Below are positions 27,605-39,665 of a stretch of 64,000 nucleotides of DNA, piece by piece. The DNA comes from Collybiopsis luxurians FD-317 M1 (taxonomy: Eukaryota > Basidiomycota > Agaricomycetes > Agaricales > Omphalotaceae). The notes under the pieces were generated by a model, which did no database searches, was not told the origin of the DNA, and saw nothing but the letters and a program-made list of their open reading frames with translations. Within the stretch, counting starts at the first letter, position 1, and the number at the start of each line of letters is the position of its first letter. The stretch lies in the NCBI GenBank assembly GCA_000827265.1, contig KN834752.1, positions 1,106,948 through 1,170,947 on the forward strand. The letters run 5' to 3'. The position numbers and the translations under genes are program-made.

Positions 27605-28525
27605 TTATCCTATGATATCATATCCCTTTCCTTTACCGCTCCTCCCACTGCCGGATTCATCGCCCTTCACTTTGAACCAATTCGTAAGATCTTTATCGAT
27701 CTCCCCACTGGACTGGCTCTCCTTCCGCTCCTGCAGCGCACGAAGTATCGCTCCGATGGCCTTGCGAACAAGCTGTACGACCTCCAACGCCCTCTCAATC
27801 GTCAATTCCATAGCCGCAATGTCCGTGAAGGGAAGACGGGAAGAATTTTGCTGGTCCGCAAGAAATACATCCGGATTACCAAGTTGGGTTTTTAGTGCAA
27901 GATGCACAGCATGTGAGGTAGTGTTCATGATGTTATGGATTTTGGCCTTTAATGATTCCGTTTCGCCTGAGCCCGACGGGTTGTCAGAAAATTCCAGCTC
28001 CTTCACGATATCCCCTAGTTCCCTGAAAAATTGGTCGACAACATCAGGATCGCCCCATGTATAGATGGCCAGTACTGGCTTGCAAATGCTTTGAAAGTAC
28101 AATATACTTTCCGTCCAGTCATCCCAATTCCGCTGTTTAATTTCCGAGTCGGAATCTGGGGGTGAGTAGGAGGAAGAGTCAACTTGTTGTATCTGGATGA
28201 AAGCTGCGAGATCGAGCACGACGTCCTCCACATCCGACAGCCAAGATACCGCGGTACTGAGCAGCAGGACGTTGACCAAGATTCCAGTAGAAATCAGGAG
28301 ACCACGCAATTTTGAGCGTGGAGTGCCGTCTTTTTTGTACCACGCCCAGCGCGCAAATCGCGAGACGGCAGAGTGGGTGGGTACTGAACTATGAAAGGGA
28401 CGCGAAGTGTATGTGACTTGGCCAGTCTGGCATGGCCGCAGGAGAAAGAAGGCTGTCTGTGGTCGAAAATAACTTGAAGAGGAACGCAAGGAGGAATTTA
28501 AGGATCGTGAAAGAGGTCGAGACAT
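27605..28525 (-). CDS. predicted mitochondrial membrane protein, function unknown
   Basis: Single-exon gene of 306 aa. The first 55 residues (MSRPLSRSLNSSLRSSSSYF onward, with FHSS near 43) are rich in Arg and Ser and nearly free of acids, as in a mitochondrial presequence. A single hydrophobic segment follows at about residues 75-95 (LLISTGILVNVLLLSTAVSW). After it comes a soluble region with many hydrophobic heptads, including IERALEVVQLVRKAIGAILR. The C-terminus is Gly/Lys-rich. This suggests an inner-membrane protein with one helix and a helical domain. I know no family assignment. It is tail-to-head with SMC1 (both minus, 192 bp apart). Confidence 0.75.
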   Translation of the reverse strand: MSRPLSRSLNSSLRSSSSYFRPQTAFFLLRPCQTGQVTYTSRPFHSSVPTHSAVSRFARWAWYKKDGTPRSKLRGLLISTGILVNVLLLSTAVSWLSDVEDVVLDLAAFIQIQQVDSSSYSPPDSDSEIKQRNWDDWTESILYFQSICKPVLAIYTWGDPDVVDQFFRELGDIVKELEFSDNPSGSGETESLKAKIHNIMNTTSHAVHLALKTQLGNPDVFLADQQNSSRLPFTDIAAMELTIERALEVVQLVRKAIGAILRALQERKESQSSGEIDKDLTNWFKVKGDESGSGRSGKGKGYDIIG

Positions 28526-28717
28526 GGCACAGAAGACAGGTATTGGGTGGAGTTTTTCCCACGGAGCAAAGCAGACACAAGTTCGGTGTTACATGTCGGA
28601 CGTCGATATTATAGTGATAAATACAAGTTTAAAGAGTACAAGAACGATACAAATCAGCAAAGCATTCCACAAAGCGTCACAAAGAGTCCTGGTCCATGCG
28701 TGTCGTTACCTTGTCTT

Positions 28718-31700
28718 TCACTCGTCGTATTGCGTGAGCTACAAAAAAAATCATCAGGATTCGAAAAGTACGGAACGAAAAAAAAAAAACACTTACATCC
28801 AGCGTTAACGTTCTTGAACTGTTTACTTCTTGATCACGGTATATTCCTACCAGAGAGTCGCCACGCTCGTACAATGATCCCTTCAAACTGATCACGACAA
28901 ACTGGAATGAACTTGACGCCTGGCTCTTGATATAATTCGCCACCTTGGCAACATTTGTATTATCCAGTGCTGCGTCAACTTCGTCCAGAACGAAGAATGG
29001 AGCAGGTTGATAGCTACGCATTACGTGTTTAGAGCAAAAGGAAAGGAGAAAACTAAGGAAGGATTTACCTATGTATGGCGAACAACAACGCTAGTGCAGC
29101 CACAGTCTTCTCTCCTCCAGACAGCTGTTCCATATCTCGGAACCTTTTCATCGGAGGCATTGCGTGGTATTTGATACCACCACTGTAAGGTTCCTGCAAA
29201 CGATAAATCAACAATTAGACCAAGCATTCCTCAAAAGTACTGTACCTCTGAGTCATCCAAACTTAGATACGCCACTCCACCCATAGGCGCAGCCTTGCCC
29301 TTCGTAAGGTCTTTGTATACTTGATCTATCCGATCAGATATATGTGTGTAGGCAGCCATGAACATATCAGTTCTGGAATGGGGATATTAGCGTGATTCTT
29401 TCCTACCGCAACTTCAAAGAACGCACCGCCGCTTTTGAACCTCTTGGAACTTTTCTCTGGCAGCCTTCGAATCCTTGCGGGCCCTTTCTGTTTCAGCTTC
29501 GGTTTCGGCAAGTTTCTGTTCCACGTCGTCCAATCTGCAAGCATACCAAGATGAATTAACTCTGGGCGCCTCAAGAAGATACGCGACACCAACCTCTCCA
29601 TGGCTTTCATGTTCGGAGCCATACGTTCAATTTCCGCATTCAGTTTGGCAATTTGAGCGTCGAATTCGGCTAGAGCTTCCGCAGATCCATCCTAGACGAG
29701 TACTGGGTCAAAATCTGAGTAAGTACGATGTTCGAGTACCACACCTCTCGTTCGTCGTCGTCGATATCTGCAAAATCGACTTCAATTCCATAATCTTGAA
29801 CAGCCTTGGGCCTCTGGGTTCCGTCTTCATCTTCACCGTCAACGTCCATTGCGACTTCCTCACGTAGACTCTGTAAGAAGTTCGGATTTCAGTTATACGA
29901 ATACCGAAGATAATGATATCCACTCACCTCTTCCATAGGAACGTTCCTCAAGTTACCTGAGAGGAGAGGAAGCTTGATTTCCTCCAGTCGACACTTGCGA
30001 TAGGTAGCTGAACGTTCCATAGCCAATTTTTCGATCTCGTCATTCTGTTCGCGAAGATCAAATCAGTCACCAGAAGCATAACTGGACAAGATACCCACTA
30101 GTGCGCTAATTTCCTTCAACGCCTGGTCCAATCCCTTCGATGCTTTAGAAGCTGTCCGCTTGGCCTGTTCAACAACTTTGGTCTTCTCATCCAAAACTTC
30201 CTGAAGCTCCCCCAGTTCTTCTTTGTATGAAGAGATAGTTTCCTCTAACTCAGCCAGCTCTTGCTCCACAGCCTTCTTGCGCTCCTCTAGCTTCGCGAGG
30301 TTGACTTCTTCACCTTTTACCAGCTCCTCGAGATGGGATAGACGCTCCCGACTACTTCGAAGGGCTTCGCTTTCGTATTCCGTCCTGAGAAGACACATCT
30401 GGTCAGACCTCGGGCCGACAAGAGCGTGGCGTATACGCACTGATGAGTTAGCCGAGCGATCTGATTATCATATCTCAATCGAGCCTCGCTTTCCTCTTGA
30501 GCCAACTTCAGCTGCCGTTGCTCGAATTCACGGATATTGGCTACACGGATCTTTCTGCAGAAATCCGCAAAGATTCTGTCTTCCTCGGTATTTACTGCTG
30601 CCGAGAGGGAAGCAATCTCTTGCTGAAGCTTGTCATAATCTTTTTGGGCCTGCAAAAAGAATTGAGACAGGGAATTGAAAGAAAGCAGAGTTAAAAATCG
30701 CCCACCTTCTTCAGCTCCGGTCCGTTCTTTTGTTTCTCCCGCTCTAGATGCTTAAGTTCCTCCTTGAGACCACCAAGCCTCGTTTTGCACGCATTCTAAA
30801 AAGGAATCATCATACATAAGTAGTCGCCCTCGATGCAAAATCAAGTTTCAGTCACGAACCAGTTCATCCCTTGCGATGGTGATGTTAGACTCAAGTTGGG
30901 AGATATCAGCAACAAGGGTCTCGTCCGTCTTGCCTCTAGGTTTCTGCTTGCTCAAGTCCCTAAGCTTTGCTAAGAGCGAGTCTCTGGATTTCTGCAGGCC
31001 CTGAACATCCTTTTCGTCCCATTTTTTTTCGCTTCCATGAGTACTCCGTCCACCAGTGATGAGACCGCTCTTATGAATGATCGTGCCCTCCAATGTCACG
31101 GCTAAGATATTTGTATTTGTGTTAGTAAAAGCTAAGAGAATCACAAATCGTGAAGAACGGTCATACCTTTGATCTCCTGGCCTTTCTCATAACATACATA
31201 TTTCGCCACCTCCATGGAATCACAAACGAGCGCATTTCCACAGGCATGATGCATAGCGCGTTCAACAGCAGGCTCGTATTGGATAACATCCACAGCTAGT
31301 CGTGCGCCCTTGGCGAATGACCGAAACTTGTCGTTAACTGGTTTGACCTGGATGGTGTCAAGTGGGATGAAGGTTGCTTGACCTGCGCGTTGGTTTCGCA
31401 TGTACTTTGAATAAATGGTTGGCATTACTAGAAAAAGAATGTTGATGGAAAGATCCTACGTACCTCTATACAATCAATCGCCGTCTTCTCTTCGTCTACC
31501 ACTACGGCATCGATGTTTCTCCCTAGAACCACTGAGACAGCCGTTTCATACTTTCGCTGCGAAGGTTTGCACAGTTCGATAACCCTTCCTCGTACACCTG
31601 GACTTTGTCTAAGTGACATTTATACAAGTAAGCGCGGCATCATTACCTGGAAATATTTTCTGAAGGCTCGATATCGTTTCTTTGAGCCTCCGTTCTCTCT

Positions 31701-33617
31701 CCGACTCGTTTCTGTCTACACCGGCTTGCAATAGTTGCTGATACACACTCTGAAGCTTTTCGTTGGCCTGAGCTTCCAATTGCCTGCAATACATATCATT
31801 CAATCGTAAGCGTTCAAGCTATCTCTGGTCCAGAAAAACCCACGATATCTTTGTCCGCTCTGATTGCTGATTCTCCAGCTCCTGCTTCTTGGCGTTCAAT
31901 TCGTTCTGCAACTCGGAAATCTTTTCCTCAAGTTCGGCCTTTTTCGTGGTTTGAGTAGCAATCTCCGAGGTACGAGATTCCTGCTTCTCCTCAAATCCCT
32001 GCTGCCTCTCTTTCAGCGCGTTCAAAGCGCGACCACTTGTCTTTTCCTCGCGGGTCAACTTTTCCAACTTCTGTCGCTCTTCGACAGCACGAAGATTGGC
32101 CTTTGTTTTACTACAGACTCTACTGAGCAGCTTAACGCAAAAGGTTAGGGGAAGACGTACAGGCTTCGATATTCTTCTAGGCTATCCTCACTAAGTGCCA
32201 GATTGTTCTGAGATGCCTTACGCTGGGCCTCTGAAGAGAACATGATAAAAATTATCGCGTCCGCGGTTTTGGGGAGCACGAACCTTGTGCTTTATCGGCA
32301 TCCTTTTTCACCTTGGCCAATTCAGTCTGGAGGTTCTTGACTCGATCCTCCAAATCAGTTTGAGTTTTGACCACTTCTTGTTTTGTTTTACCGGCGTTGT
32401 TCATTTTACGAGTAGAGTGGGTGATTTGGGCTTCGACCGAGACGAGATCAGGCCTCTATCAACCAGAGCATTAGGGCATAAGTGTGCATGTTAAAGGACT
32501 ATCATACCTTCAAATCCAAAGACTTTTCCCCTTTCTTGATCTTCTTCTCCATCTGCATGACGCTTGTACGAGCCCTTGCCTGGTCAGCCCTGGCCGCGTC
32601 CAATGCCTCTTCATGAACGCGTTGCTCCTCACGCTGTCGAGACAAATCTTTATCCTTTGTTCGTATTTCGTGTGAGTTTCGTTCAATTGATTCCTCGATG
32701 TGGAACAGCTTAAACAGGATTCTATGCAGAATGAGCGCGTCCTAAGCCAATTCAAAAGGTCAAAATTTTCCGCAAAAGACACGAAAGGTATATGAGCACG
32801 GACTTTTTCTTGTTCCATCGCCTCAAATCTCTCGGCTTCTCCCTTCTGCTCCTTGTATTGCTTGATCTCACCCGCAATTCCGCGTCGTTTAGAAAAGTTG
32901 AAAGTCGCGTTCTCGGTGGCCTTGTCCAGGTCTTCCTTGGCTTTATCGTACTCTCCTGCCAGCTCTAGACTTCCACTGATTTGTTCTATAAGCTTCGAAA
33001 GTTCGCGAGGAGACTGCGAGGCCACTGCTTCGACGTCCCCTTGAAAAACGAGGAAGTTTTTCGCTTTCACCAGAATGTTGTGCGACACGAGAGCGGCGTT
33101 ATAGGCTGAATATGTTACTGTGCGGTTATTAAGCTTATATTCCGAAGCTCCAGTAGTGGAAACGCTTTGAATAAATTCGTCAAAACGAGAACAAGATATA
33201 ATATAGGTCACTCACGTCCTTTGGAATGTCCATTCCTTGTCTTCAGCATCCAAATAAACTGCCGACACCCATGCCTTTCTCGCTGTGCCTTCGCCTTCAC
33301 CCTCCTCATCGTCTTCATCGTCCACTGCCATAGAGCCATCCGGATTCTCTCTCGCTAACCGCCGACCTCGATAAACTAGATCCTTCAGCTGGGAGCTTCG
33401 CAATTGAGCACTTTTAACACCAAGGACGAATGAGATGGCGTCCATGAGATTGGATTTGCCAGCGCCATTGGGACCAATAACGGAGGTGAAGTTCTTGAAT
33501 GGACCGATTGTTTGATGACCTCTGGTAGAAACTGTTGGTAACAGGCGAGAATAAAAATCTCGAAAATGCATACCGATAAGACTTGAAGTCACAAACCTCT
33601 ATACGAATTAGAGGCAT
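28718..33617 (-). CDS. SMC1: cohesin subunit Smc1
   Basis: ATPase arm of the cohesin ring that holds sister chromatids and extrudes loops. The first exon [15 protein letters not shown] is followed by [20 protein letters not shown] with the Walker [11 protein letters not shown] long coiled coil ([20 protein letters not shown] and similar) leads to the hinge: [34 protein letters not shown], then [19 protein letters not shown] second coiled coil precedes the C-terminal head, with the signature [18 protein letters not shown] and Walker [21 protein letters not shown]. The final 21-nt coding exon gives LTQYDE with a stop at 28718-28720. VAVEA-type spacing and the hinge sequence mark Smc1 rather than Smc2-4. 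More than a dozen short introns interrupt it. The head has an acidic insert ([12 protein letters not shown]) absent from minimal SMC heads. Confidence 0.96.
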
Positions 33618-33719
33618 GGCGGTCGTGAAGAATGTTTGGAATTTGTAGACACGTGCAGCGCGTTTCGTCTTACAGGTTCAACAAGGCCTCATATTCAATG
33701 TTCATCGGCTTTTACGCAA

Positions 33720-33809
33720 GGGCGTATGGTCTAGAGGTATGATACTCGCTTTGGGTACTTGATTTGAATCCACTGCGAGGGGTCTTCGGTTCGAATCCGG
33801 ATTCGCCCC
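33720..33809 (+). tRNA. tRNA-Pro (anticodon TGG) with an 18-nt intron
   Basis: The cloverleaf reads from GGGCGTA to TTCGCCC plus discriminator C. The D arm is GGTCTAGAGGTATGATAC. The anticodon stem CTCGC/GCGAG encloses loop TTTGGG-T. The T arm is TTCGG-TTCGAAT-CCGGA. The anticodon TGG is at 33752-33754. The intron 33756-33773 lies directly after position 37, the canonical eukaryotic site, leaving a 72-nt mature tRNA. The acceptor stem has a single T6-T67 mismatch. A run of six T ends it. Confidence 0.95.
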
Positions 33810-33819
33810 ATCTATGAGA

Positions 33820-33825
33820 TTTTTT
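33820..33825 (+). terminator. RNA polymerase III terminator of the tRNA
   Basis: TTTTTT, 10 nt after the tRNA 3' end. A longer T tract from 33835 gives a backup. Confidence 0.75.
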
Positions 33826-33965
33826 ATCTTCGCATTTTTTTTTTTTTTCCTTTTTCAAAATTTTTCTATTCGGACTAGAGCATGATTGGATTTCAAATCC
33901 AGAGGTCAAGCGTATTTTACATTACAAATTACATTTCAATGCGTACGAATGTTTGTCAAGAAATC

Positions 33966-35352
33966 CTACAACTTTGCAGCCGGCGAAGACTTAACAATGT
34001 ACGCAATTCCACCACCGAGAGCATCCTATTACAAATCATGGGTTGAAGTGTCTTGATGATCTCATAAAGACAAACCTCACCTTTCCAGTCCTCAAATTTT
34101 TCGTGACAAATGTAACCTCAGTCGTTCCATTAGGCCCGGGACCTACTTCCCAAATTTGCGTCTCGAGCGCATCTCCTGGTTTAACAGGCGACGTGAATCG
34201 CACACCGAAGAATTTGAGCGAGTCGGGTTTGTTGCCACCAATGGCTTTGAGAAGAGCACGAGCCGCGAATCCGAAAGTCGATAACCCGTGTAATATCACA
34301 CCACCAAAACCAGCGGCTTTACCAATTGCAGGATCTAATGATACGCACGTAAACCGTCGTATCTTGCTGAATTCTTTTGGAACACATACCGATATGAAGA
34401 GGATTGTAATCTCCTGAAAGTCGGTATACAAGAGCCTGACTGGGTGATGTCTGATCCTTGTATACCCAGTCTGGCTTTCTGTTTGGGATAGGCTTCGCTT
34501 GAGGAGGCCCGGCAATCACTTTAGTAAATTTGTCCCCGGTAATCTTCATTCCTAGATTGAATGACGAACTCTGCTCGTGCGGAATATAAGCGAGTCACAA
34601 TAACAGCATTGGAGGTCAGACGCACGTATAGTTTCGCATACGGTACATTTTGAGGGTCGACAAGGACGTTCTCGGCTGTAAGAACGACGCCACTCTCTGG
34701 ATAGACATGGTCAGCATATCTCCAGTCATGTCGAAACTAGAGCATACACACTGTTCTCTGATATACCTGTGTATCTCGCCTTCCATTTCCATCCAGGACC
34801 GCCAGTGAGAGGTAAAGGCTTGAGTATTTCGATGGATTGAGACGCGTGAACCTATTTTTTATCTCCAGAGTAAGACCAGTAACCAGTGCTGTTAAATGGC
34901 ATCTGCTACAAACAATCTTGTTGGGATCCACCGGCGGCATTCCGGGCAGCTTGTCCCCTCTCATTCTGTCTGCAAATACATTTAATTCTTCACTATCGCC
35001 CTTGAACGTCAAAACAACAGGATATGTAGGGAATGCTGCGAATTTAGCGTCTGCAGGGACTTGGTTGGACTATGCTGTGACGTCTGGGCTATTGAAGACG
35101 TACTCAATTCTAAATGATGGATGTCAGGCAAGCTAGAGAATTCTAAGCACAAAGAGAACTGACCGTAAACAAAAGGAAGGTCCTCTTCAGCTTCATTTGC
35201 TCCAATTCCCAACGCATAAAGAACCAAATCACGTTTAAGCCAAGTTACCTGCAGGTCCGTGAGAAGCCCGTCGCGCCAAAGTGTTAAATGGAGCTCACTG
35301 GCTTGTCTGGTAGCTCATACCCCACCACTTTTGAGATCTCTGAGGCAGACAT
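33966..35352 (-). CDS. peroxisomal MaoC-type enoyl-CoA hydratase 2, copy 1 (C-terminal AKL)
   Basis: Double-hotdog hydratase that adds water to trans-2-enoyl-CoA to give (R)-3-hydroxyacyl-CoA in peroxisomal beta-oxidation; corresponds to the hydratase part of fungal multifunctional enzyme 2. It starts MSASEISKVVGYELPDKPVS at 35352. The N-terminal hotdog has VTWLKRDLVLYALGIGANEA. The catalytic hotdog carries YRLSGDYNPLHI (Asp and His of the hydratase-2 motif) and AAGFGGVILHGLSTFGFAAR. The ending GGGIAYIVKSSPAAKL gives AKL, a good type 1 peroxisomal targeting signal. A close paralogue lies 275 bp upstream in the same orientation. The intron pattern is shared, so the pair is a tandem duplication. 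Confidence 0.9.
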
Positions 35353-35495
35353 TTTGGTACGGTAACGATGCAGTGCTGGGGGAAGGATGGAGAACAGGAA
35401 GATGAATGCAACGCTCACAGGATACGGGGAAGTTTCGGTTATAACGTGTTCCGGATCCGTTTTACTCACGCTTGAACGCGCTCAATGTGATTTAA

Positions 35496-35513
35496 ACGCG
35501 TCGGCGGACGCGT
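35496..35513. promoter_or_regulatory. paired ACGCGT elements upstream of hydratase copy 1
   Basis: ACGCGT at 35496-35501 and 35508-35513, about 145-160 bp upstream of the start of copy 1. A similar pair precedes copy 2, so the element was probably duplicated with the gene. Confidence 0.4.
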
Positions 35514-35627
35514 CGCGTGTAATTGAAAATCACGACCCATTTGGCAGCAGGGAAAAACATAGCTCTTTCTATCACAGAAGATTGACTAGAAATACATACA
35601 TCCGTGCAAATGAGTCTACGACCAGTT

Positions 35628-37036
35628 CAAAGTGCAGCCATGATGGCTGGCGCTTTTTCAATGTACGCAATACCTCCTCCAAGGGCATCCTACAAATTGT
35701 GATTCAGAGGGAGAAAGCTTCCGAAACTCAAAACAACGTACCTTGCCACTGGTCAAATTCTTGGTCACAAACGCGACTTCAATCGTTTCATCGGGTCCGG
35801 GACCGACTTCCCAAGCATGCGTCTCCAAAACGTCTCCAGGCTTAACGGGAGAAGTGAACCTCACACCGATAAACTTGAGCTTTTCCGGTTCATTATATGC
35901 GATAGCATTTAGCAAGGCTCGGGCAGCGAAACCAAATGTGGCCAGACCATGCAAAATGGGACCTCCAAATCCAGCTGCACGGCCGACTTGAGGGTCTGCA
36001 GGACAATAAGGAAGAATACAGGTTAAATACATGAGCGGAACAAGCGTAAGAATTAGAAACATGTTACCAATGTGAAGAGGATTGTAGTCTCCCGAAAGCC
36101 GGTATAGAAGAGCTTGTTCAGGATCTGTCTTTTGGCGCGCCACCCAGTCTGGTTTCTTGTCCTTTGGAATGGGTTTAGCTTGAGGGGGTCCAGCGATCGA
36201 CTTGGCAAAGCTCTTTCCAGTTATCTTCATTCCAATGTAGAAGGTCGATGCCTGCGTAGATCAGCCAAAATGAGTAATCATTTAAGAATGCGCGACTGGT
36301 TTCCGGTAGTGCTTACATAGAGTTTTGCATAGGGAACGCCTTGGGGGTCAACAAGGAGATTTTCAACCGTAACAACGGCACCGCTCTCTGAACGTAGAGT
36401 AAGACTTTCGAGATGATGATGAGAATGTAAAGAGAAAGAACTCACTGTTCTCAGAAACACCGGTGTACTTCGTCTTCCACTTCCACCCATCACCACTTGC
36501 GACAGGTAGAGGTTTTAGGATTTCAATGGATTGTGAACCATGGACCTAAGCAATAGAGATGAACGTGATTTCGCGGGAGCAGGGTTCTTAACACACCAAT
36601 TTACCCAGGTCCGGTTTGGGCAACCCTGGAAGGTCATCCGTTTTTGCAAAGTCGGCGAATAGGTTCACTTCCTGGCTATCGCCCTTGAAGCCCAAGACAA
36701 CTGGGTAGGTAGGGAAAACAGAAAAAAGGGAATCTAAAGATATTCTCGCGCATAAGGGATCCGCGCAGTCTGTGCTACACTCGATCACTTACCAAGTTCT
36801 GAAATGTGCTCGTCGTGAGTTCGCGAGTGTGAAGGACACAAAGAAGACGCACCGTAGATAAAAGAAAGATCATCTGCACTGTCCTTTGCACCAATTCCAA
36901 GTGCGTAGAGAATAACGTCTCGCTTGAGCCACGTTACCTTGAATACGATTAAGCAACTGATACACGAAGAGACGAACAAACTCACTGGGCGGTCAGGGAG
37001 TTCGTATCCTATTAGTTTCGAGATTTCTGCAGCCAT
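35628..37036 (-). CDS. MaoC-type enoyl-CoA hydratase 2, copy 2 (no PTS1)
   Basis: Same fold and predicted reaction as copy 1. It starts MAAEISKLIGYELPDRPVS at 37036. VTWLKRDVILYALGIGAKDS, FPTYPVVLGFKGDSQEVNLF and IEILKPLPVASGDGWKWK follow. The catalytic part has YRLSGDYNPLHIG and AAGFGGPILHGLATFGFAAR, so the Asp/His pair is intact. The difference is the end: the last exon reads GGGIAYIEKAPAIMAAL and stops at 35628-35630. AAL does not fit the [SAC][KRH][LM] targeting tripeptide, so this copy may be cytosolic, mitochondrial or imported by piggy-back. Alternative splicing that restores a signal cannot be excluded. Confidence 0.9.
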
Positions 37037-37280
37037 ATGTAGAAACGGCCTACAAGAGTGAAGGGATAATGATAGTGGTACAGAGACAAAGCCTGGATCA
37101 GTTCATACGGCATATACTAGAGGCTCGGTCTTCACCTCGGGGACTCGAGAAACTGATTTGGACCGGCAATGAAGGAACACCGGTCAATTCAAGAGTACAC
37201 CTTATTGCTAGTGCCTATAGTCAAGCTAAATCAGGACTAGAAAATAACATTATTAAATCTATTTCTATAAAATTGTCGCG

Positions 37281-37305
37281 ACGCGTCGAGTGCGGCGTTA
37301 CGCGT
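37281..37305. promoter_or_regulatory. paired ACGCGT elements upstream of hydratase copy 2
   Basis: ACGCGT at 37281-37286, inside the palindrome CGACGCGTCG, and at 37300-37305, about 245-270 bp upstream of copy 2 and beyond the 3' end of RAD52. Mirrors the pair before copy 1. Confidence 0.4.
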
Positions 37306-37425
37306 TAGCGGTATGCTTTCACAGTCATAGTCAATTGAATAAGGTAGTACAGTAGCAGGCCAACAATCCTAAGGACTACAAAAACTGATCCAAGATACAA
37401 GTACAATGAGGTAGGGCACAATATT

Positions 37426-39465
37426 TTAGCGTCTTATCCTCTTCACATTCGCACCATCTTCTCGATCCGAGTTGAATTGTTTTTTCGTCGTTCCTCCCTG
37501 AGCGGTCATTAATCCCATCCCCGGCCCAAGCTGTCTATCGCGAGGCACTTGAACAGAGCTGGATAAAGTCCTGTTTGAGGGTGAGACGCAAATTGCAATG
37601 GGTATCAATCAGGGCAAACCTCATACTGTCCGCGGGCCTCTTAATCCCAATACCCTGCTGCTGGACCTGCGATTTGTTCAGTAGTCAAAGAATGTTACCA
37701 GTGCCAAAAGTGATGTAGTTTACCATTTCCGGGGGGAAGGAGAACCCCCCCATTCGACGTGGCCCAGATGTGGAAGGCGTAACATTGGTAGATTCTTGGA
37801 AGTGAGGTGTTGTACGACTATAAACAGTACTTGAGCTGGCCCGGAAATTGGCAGCTTCTGACGTCCTCGGCGCGTTAGAAGAATGTCGCTGAGGTGTGTG
37901 ATGAGATGTCCGTTGCGCGTCCGAATTCTCATTGGAGGAAGATGTATTCGATACTTCTGTCTGGGCCCGTTGAGGCTTGAGCTGATCTGCACTTGATGTT
38001 GAAATTGGGAACTGGCTATCTTCACTTCCCCCACCTCTCAGCCCTTCCTCAAAATCAATAGGTCTTCCCATATCTACCTCGGCCAAGTTCACCGACGCAA
38101 AAAAAGCATCATCTTCCGAACCGTAGGCAAACGAATCATCCCCTCCTGTCCCATCTTCGAAAGACTCGTCAGGAGGTGCTGGGGCTGGTGCAATATTTGC
38201 GCGGTTCCCAAGTGGAGAATCTGCAAAAACGACCTGGCGATTATTGGGTACAACTGGTCCTTGAGGGCGAAGTATAGACTGAGGGGCAGGTGTTATCGGA
38301 GTATTTAAGCCATGAAGAATGGCTGCCGTGCGAGCGGCAGACCCTCGAGAGGAAGTTCCAATACTAGGAGTGGAAACAATCGTGTTTGGGGTAGGAACAG
38401 TAGGCTTCACTGGCTTCGCTGAAGCACCGGATAAAGATGATTCCTCTGAACGGACCTCCTCGCGAACGTGAGGAGGAATAGAAGATATGGGTTTCGGAGA
38501 CTTTGATTCAGATTTAACAGCGGGAGGAGGCGCGTTAGTGGCGGATATAGCAGGTTTGGGAGAGTCCGCTGCTGCCGAACTAGGACCAGCTTTCGGGGTA
38601 TCGTGAGTCGTATACTCTGGTCTTCGATGAAGTTTTTCTTTGTCAAATTTCGGCTACATAAAGGGCTATAGTCCTGCTTTAGAATGGGAAGTTTCGGTAA
38701 CGCACCGGAGTGACCTTTACTTTAACAATCTCGTTCGTGTACTGCTTATCATATAGACAATTCCCCAACAGATTGCCAAAGTTACGCAGCGAGCGCTTCA
38801 GGGCATCTGTAACGGCCTCTTTCTTGCACTATGAGAGAAGATGAGGCGAAGAAGAGAAGCAATCTATAGCATTTACACACCTTATCTAACGCTGGACCCT
38901 TCGTCTTTGAATTCTCCAAAAGACCGTATCCGACGTCTTCATGAAAAACACCATCTCGTAATGTGACTCTCACAATTGCGGTGACGCCAACAGAGTATCT
39001 TCTGGTCTCCTCACTATAGTCGATAAAGTCAGTCGTTAAACTGACCAAATTTGAACTCCAGCCGTTAAAGCCGAAAACTTCGTTCGCGAGGTTGATGATC
39101 TTCCACCCTTCGGCGTATACAAGCTTCGGACCTCCCCCAGGGCCAGGTCTGGTGGATATATACTCAGGGCCCAGTTGCTGATTTAGTTTGGCCTGCAGGC
39201 CAGCAATCTTTACTGCGGTGGCTTTCGAAAGACTCATGAACGAGTCACCATCTGGCAAGTCGGAGACCAGGTTCATTTGATGCGAGTTGCCGTGCATATC
39301 CTTGTCAAAAGACATGGCGCCGCTGGAGACTATGTTGTTGCTACTGCTGGGCCAAGTATTCATGGTATTGAAAGAAGGGTTCACGGGCATGCCAAAAGGC
39401 CCGGAAGATTGTGATTTGAGAGATTGAAAACAGTCTAGAATGTGCCCACTCAAAGCACCCGCCAT
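37426..39465 (-). CDS. RAD52: DNA recombination and repair protein Rad52
   Basis: Mediator of homologous recombination: anneals complementary single strands and loads Rad51 on RPA-coated DNA. The conserved N-terminal annealing domain is complete: [59 protein letters not shown], then [19 protein letters not shown] and [11 protein letters not shown] across an intron. The C-terminal half is disordered and Pro/Ser-rich, with an acidic [20 protein letters not shown] segment suited to RPA or Rad51 contact. Small final exons read [14 protein letters not shown] and [20 protein letters not shown] with a basic end. Start taken at 39465 ([18 protein letters not shown]); the frame is open further upstream, so a longer N-terminus is possible. 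Confidence 0.93.
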
Positions 39466-39665
39466 CCAACGGCGAGGGGAGAGATGGTAGTGGTAATAAT
39501 AGTAAAGGTTCAAGGGCGGGTGAGTCAACACGCGCGTGCGTCGAGATGCAAAGCTATCACGTGTTCGAGTCAATATTGTCATTCTCACGCTCCGCTAACT
39601 TCAAGCTTCAGGTCTGACTCAGAGTCTTCATTCAAGGCCTAAGGAGCGGGGAACCACAACAACAT

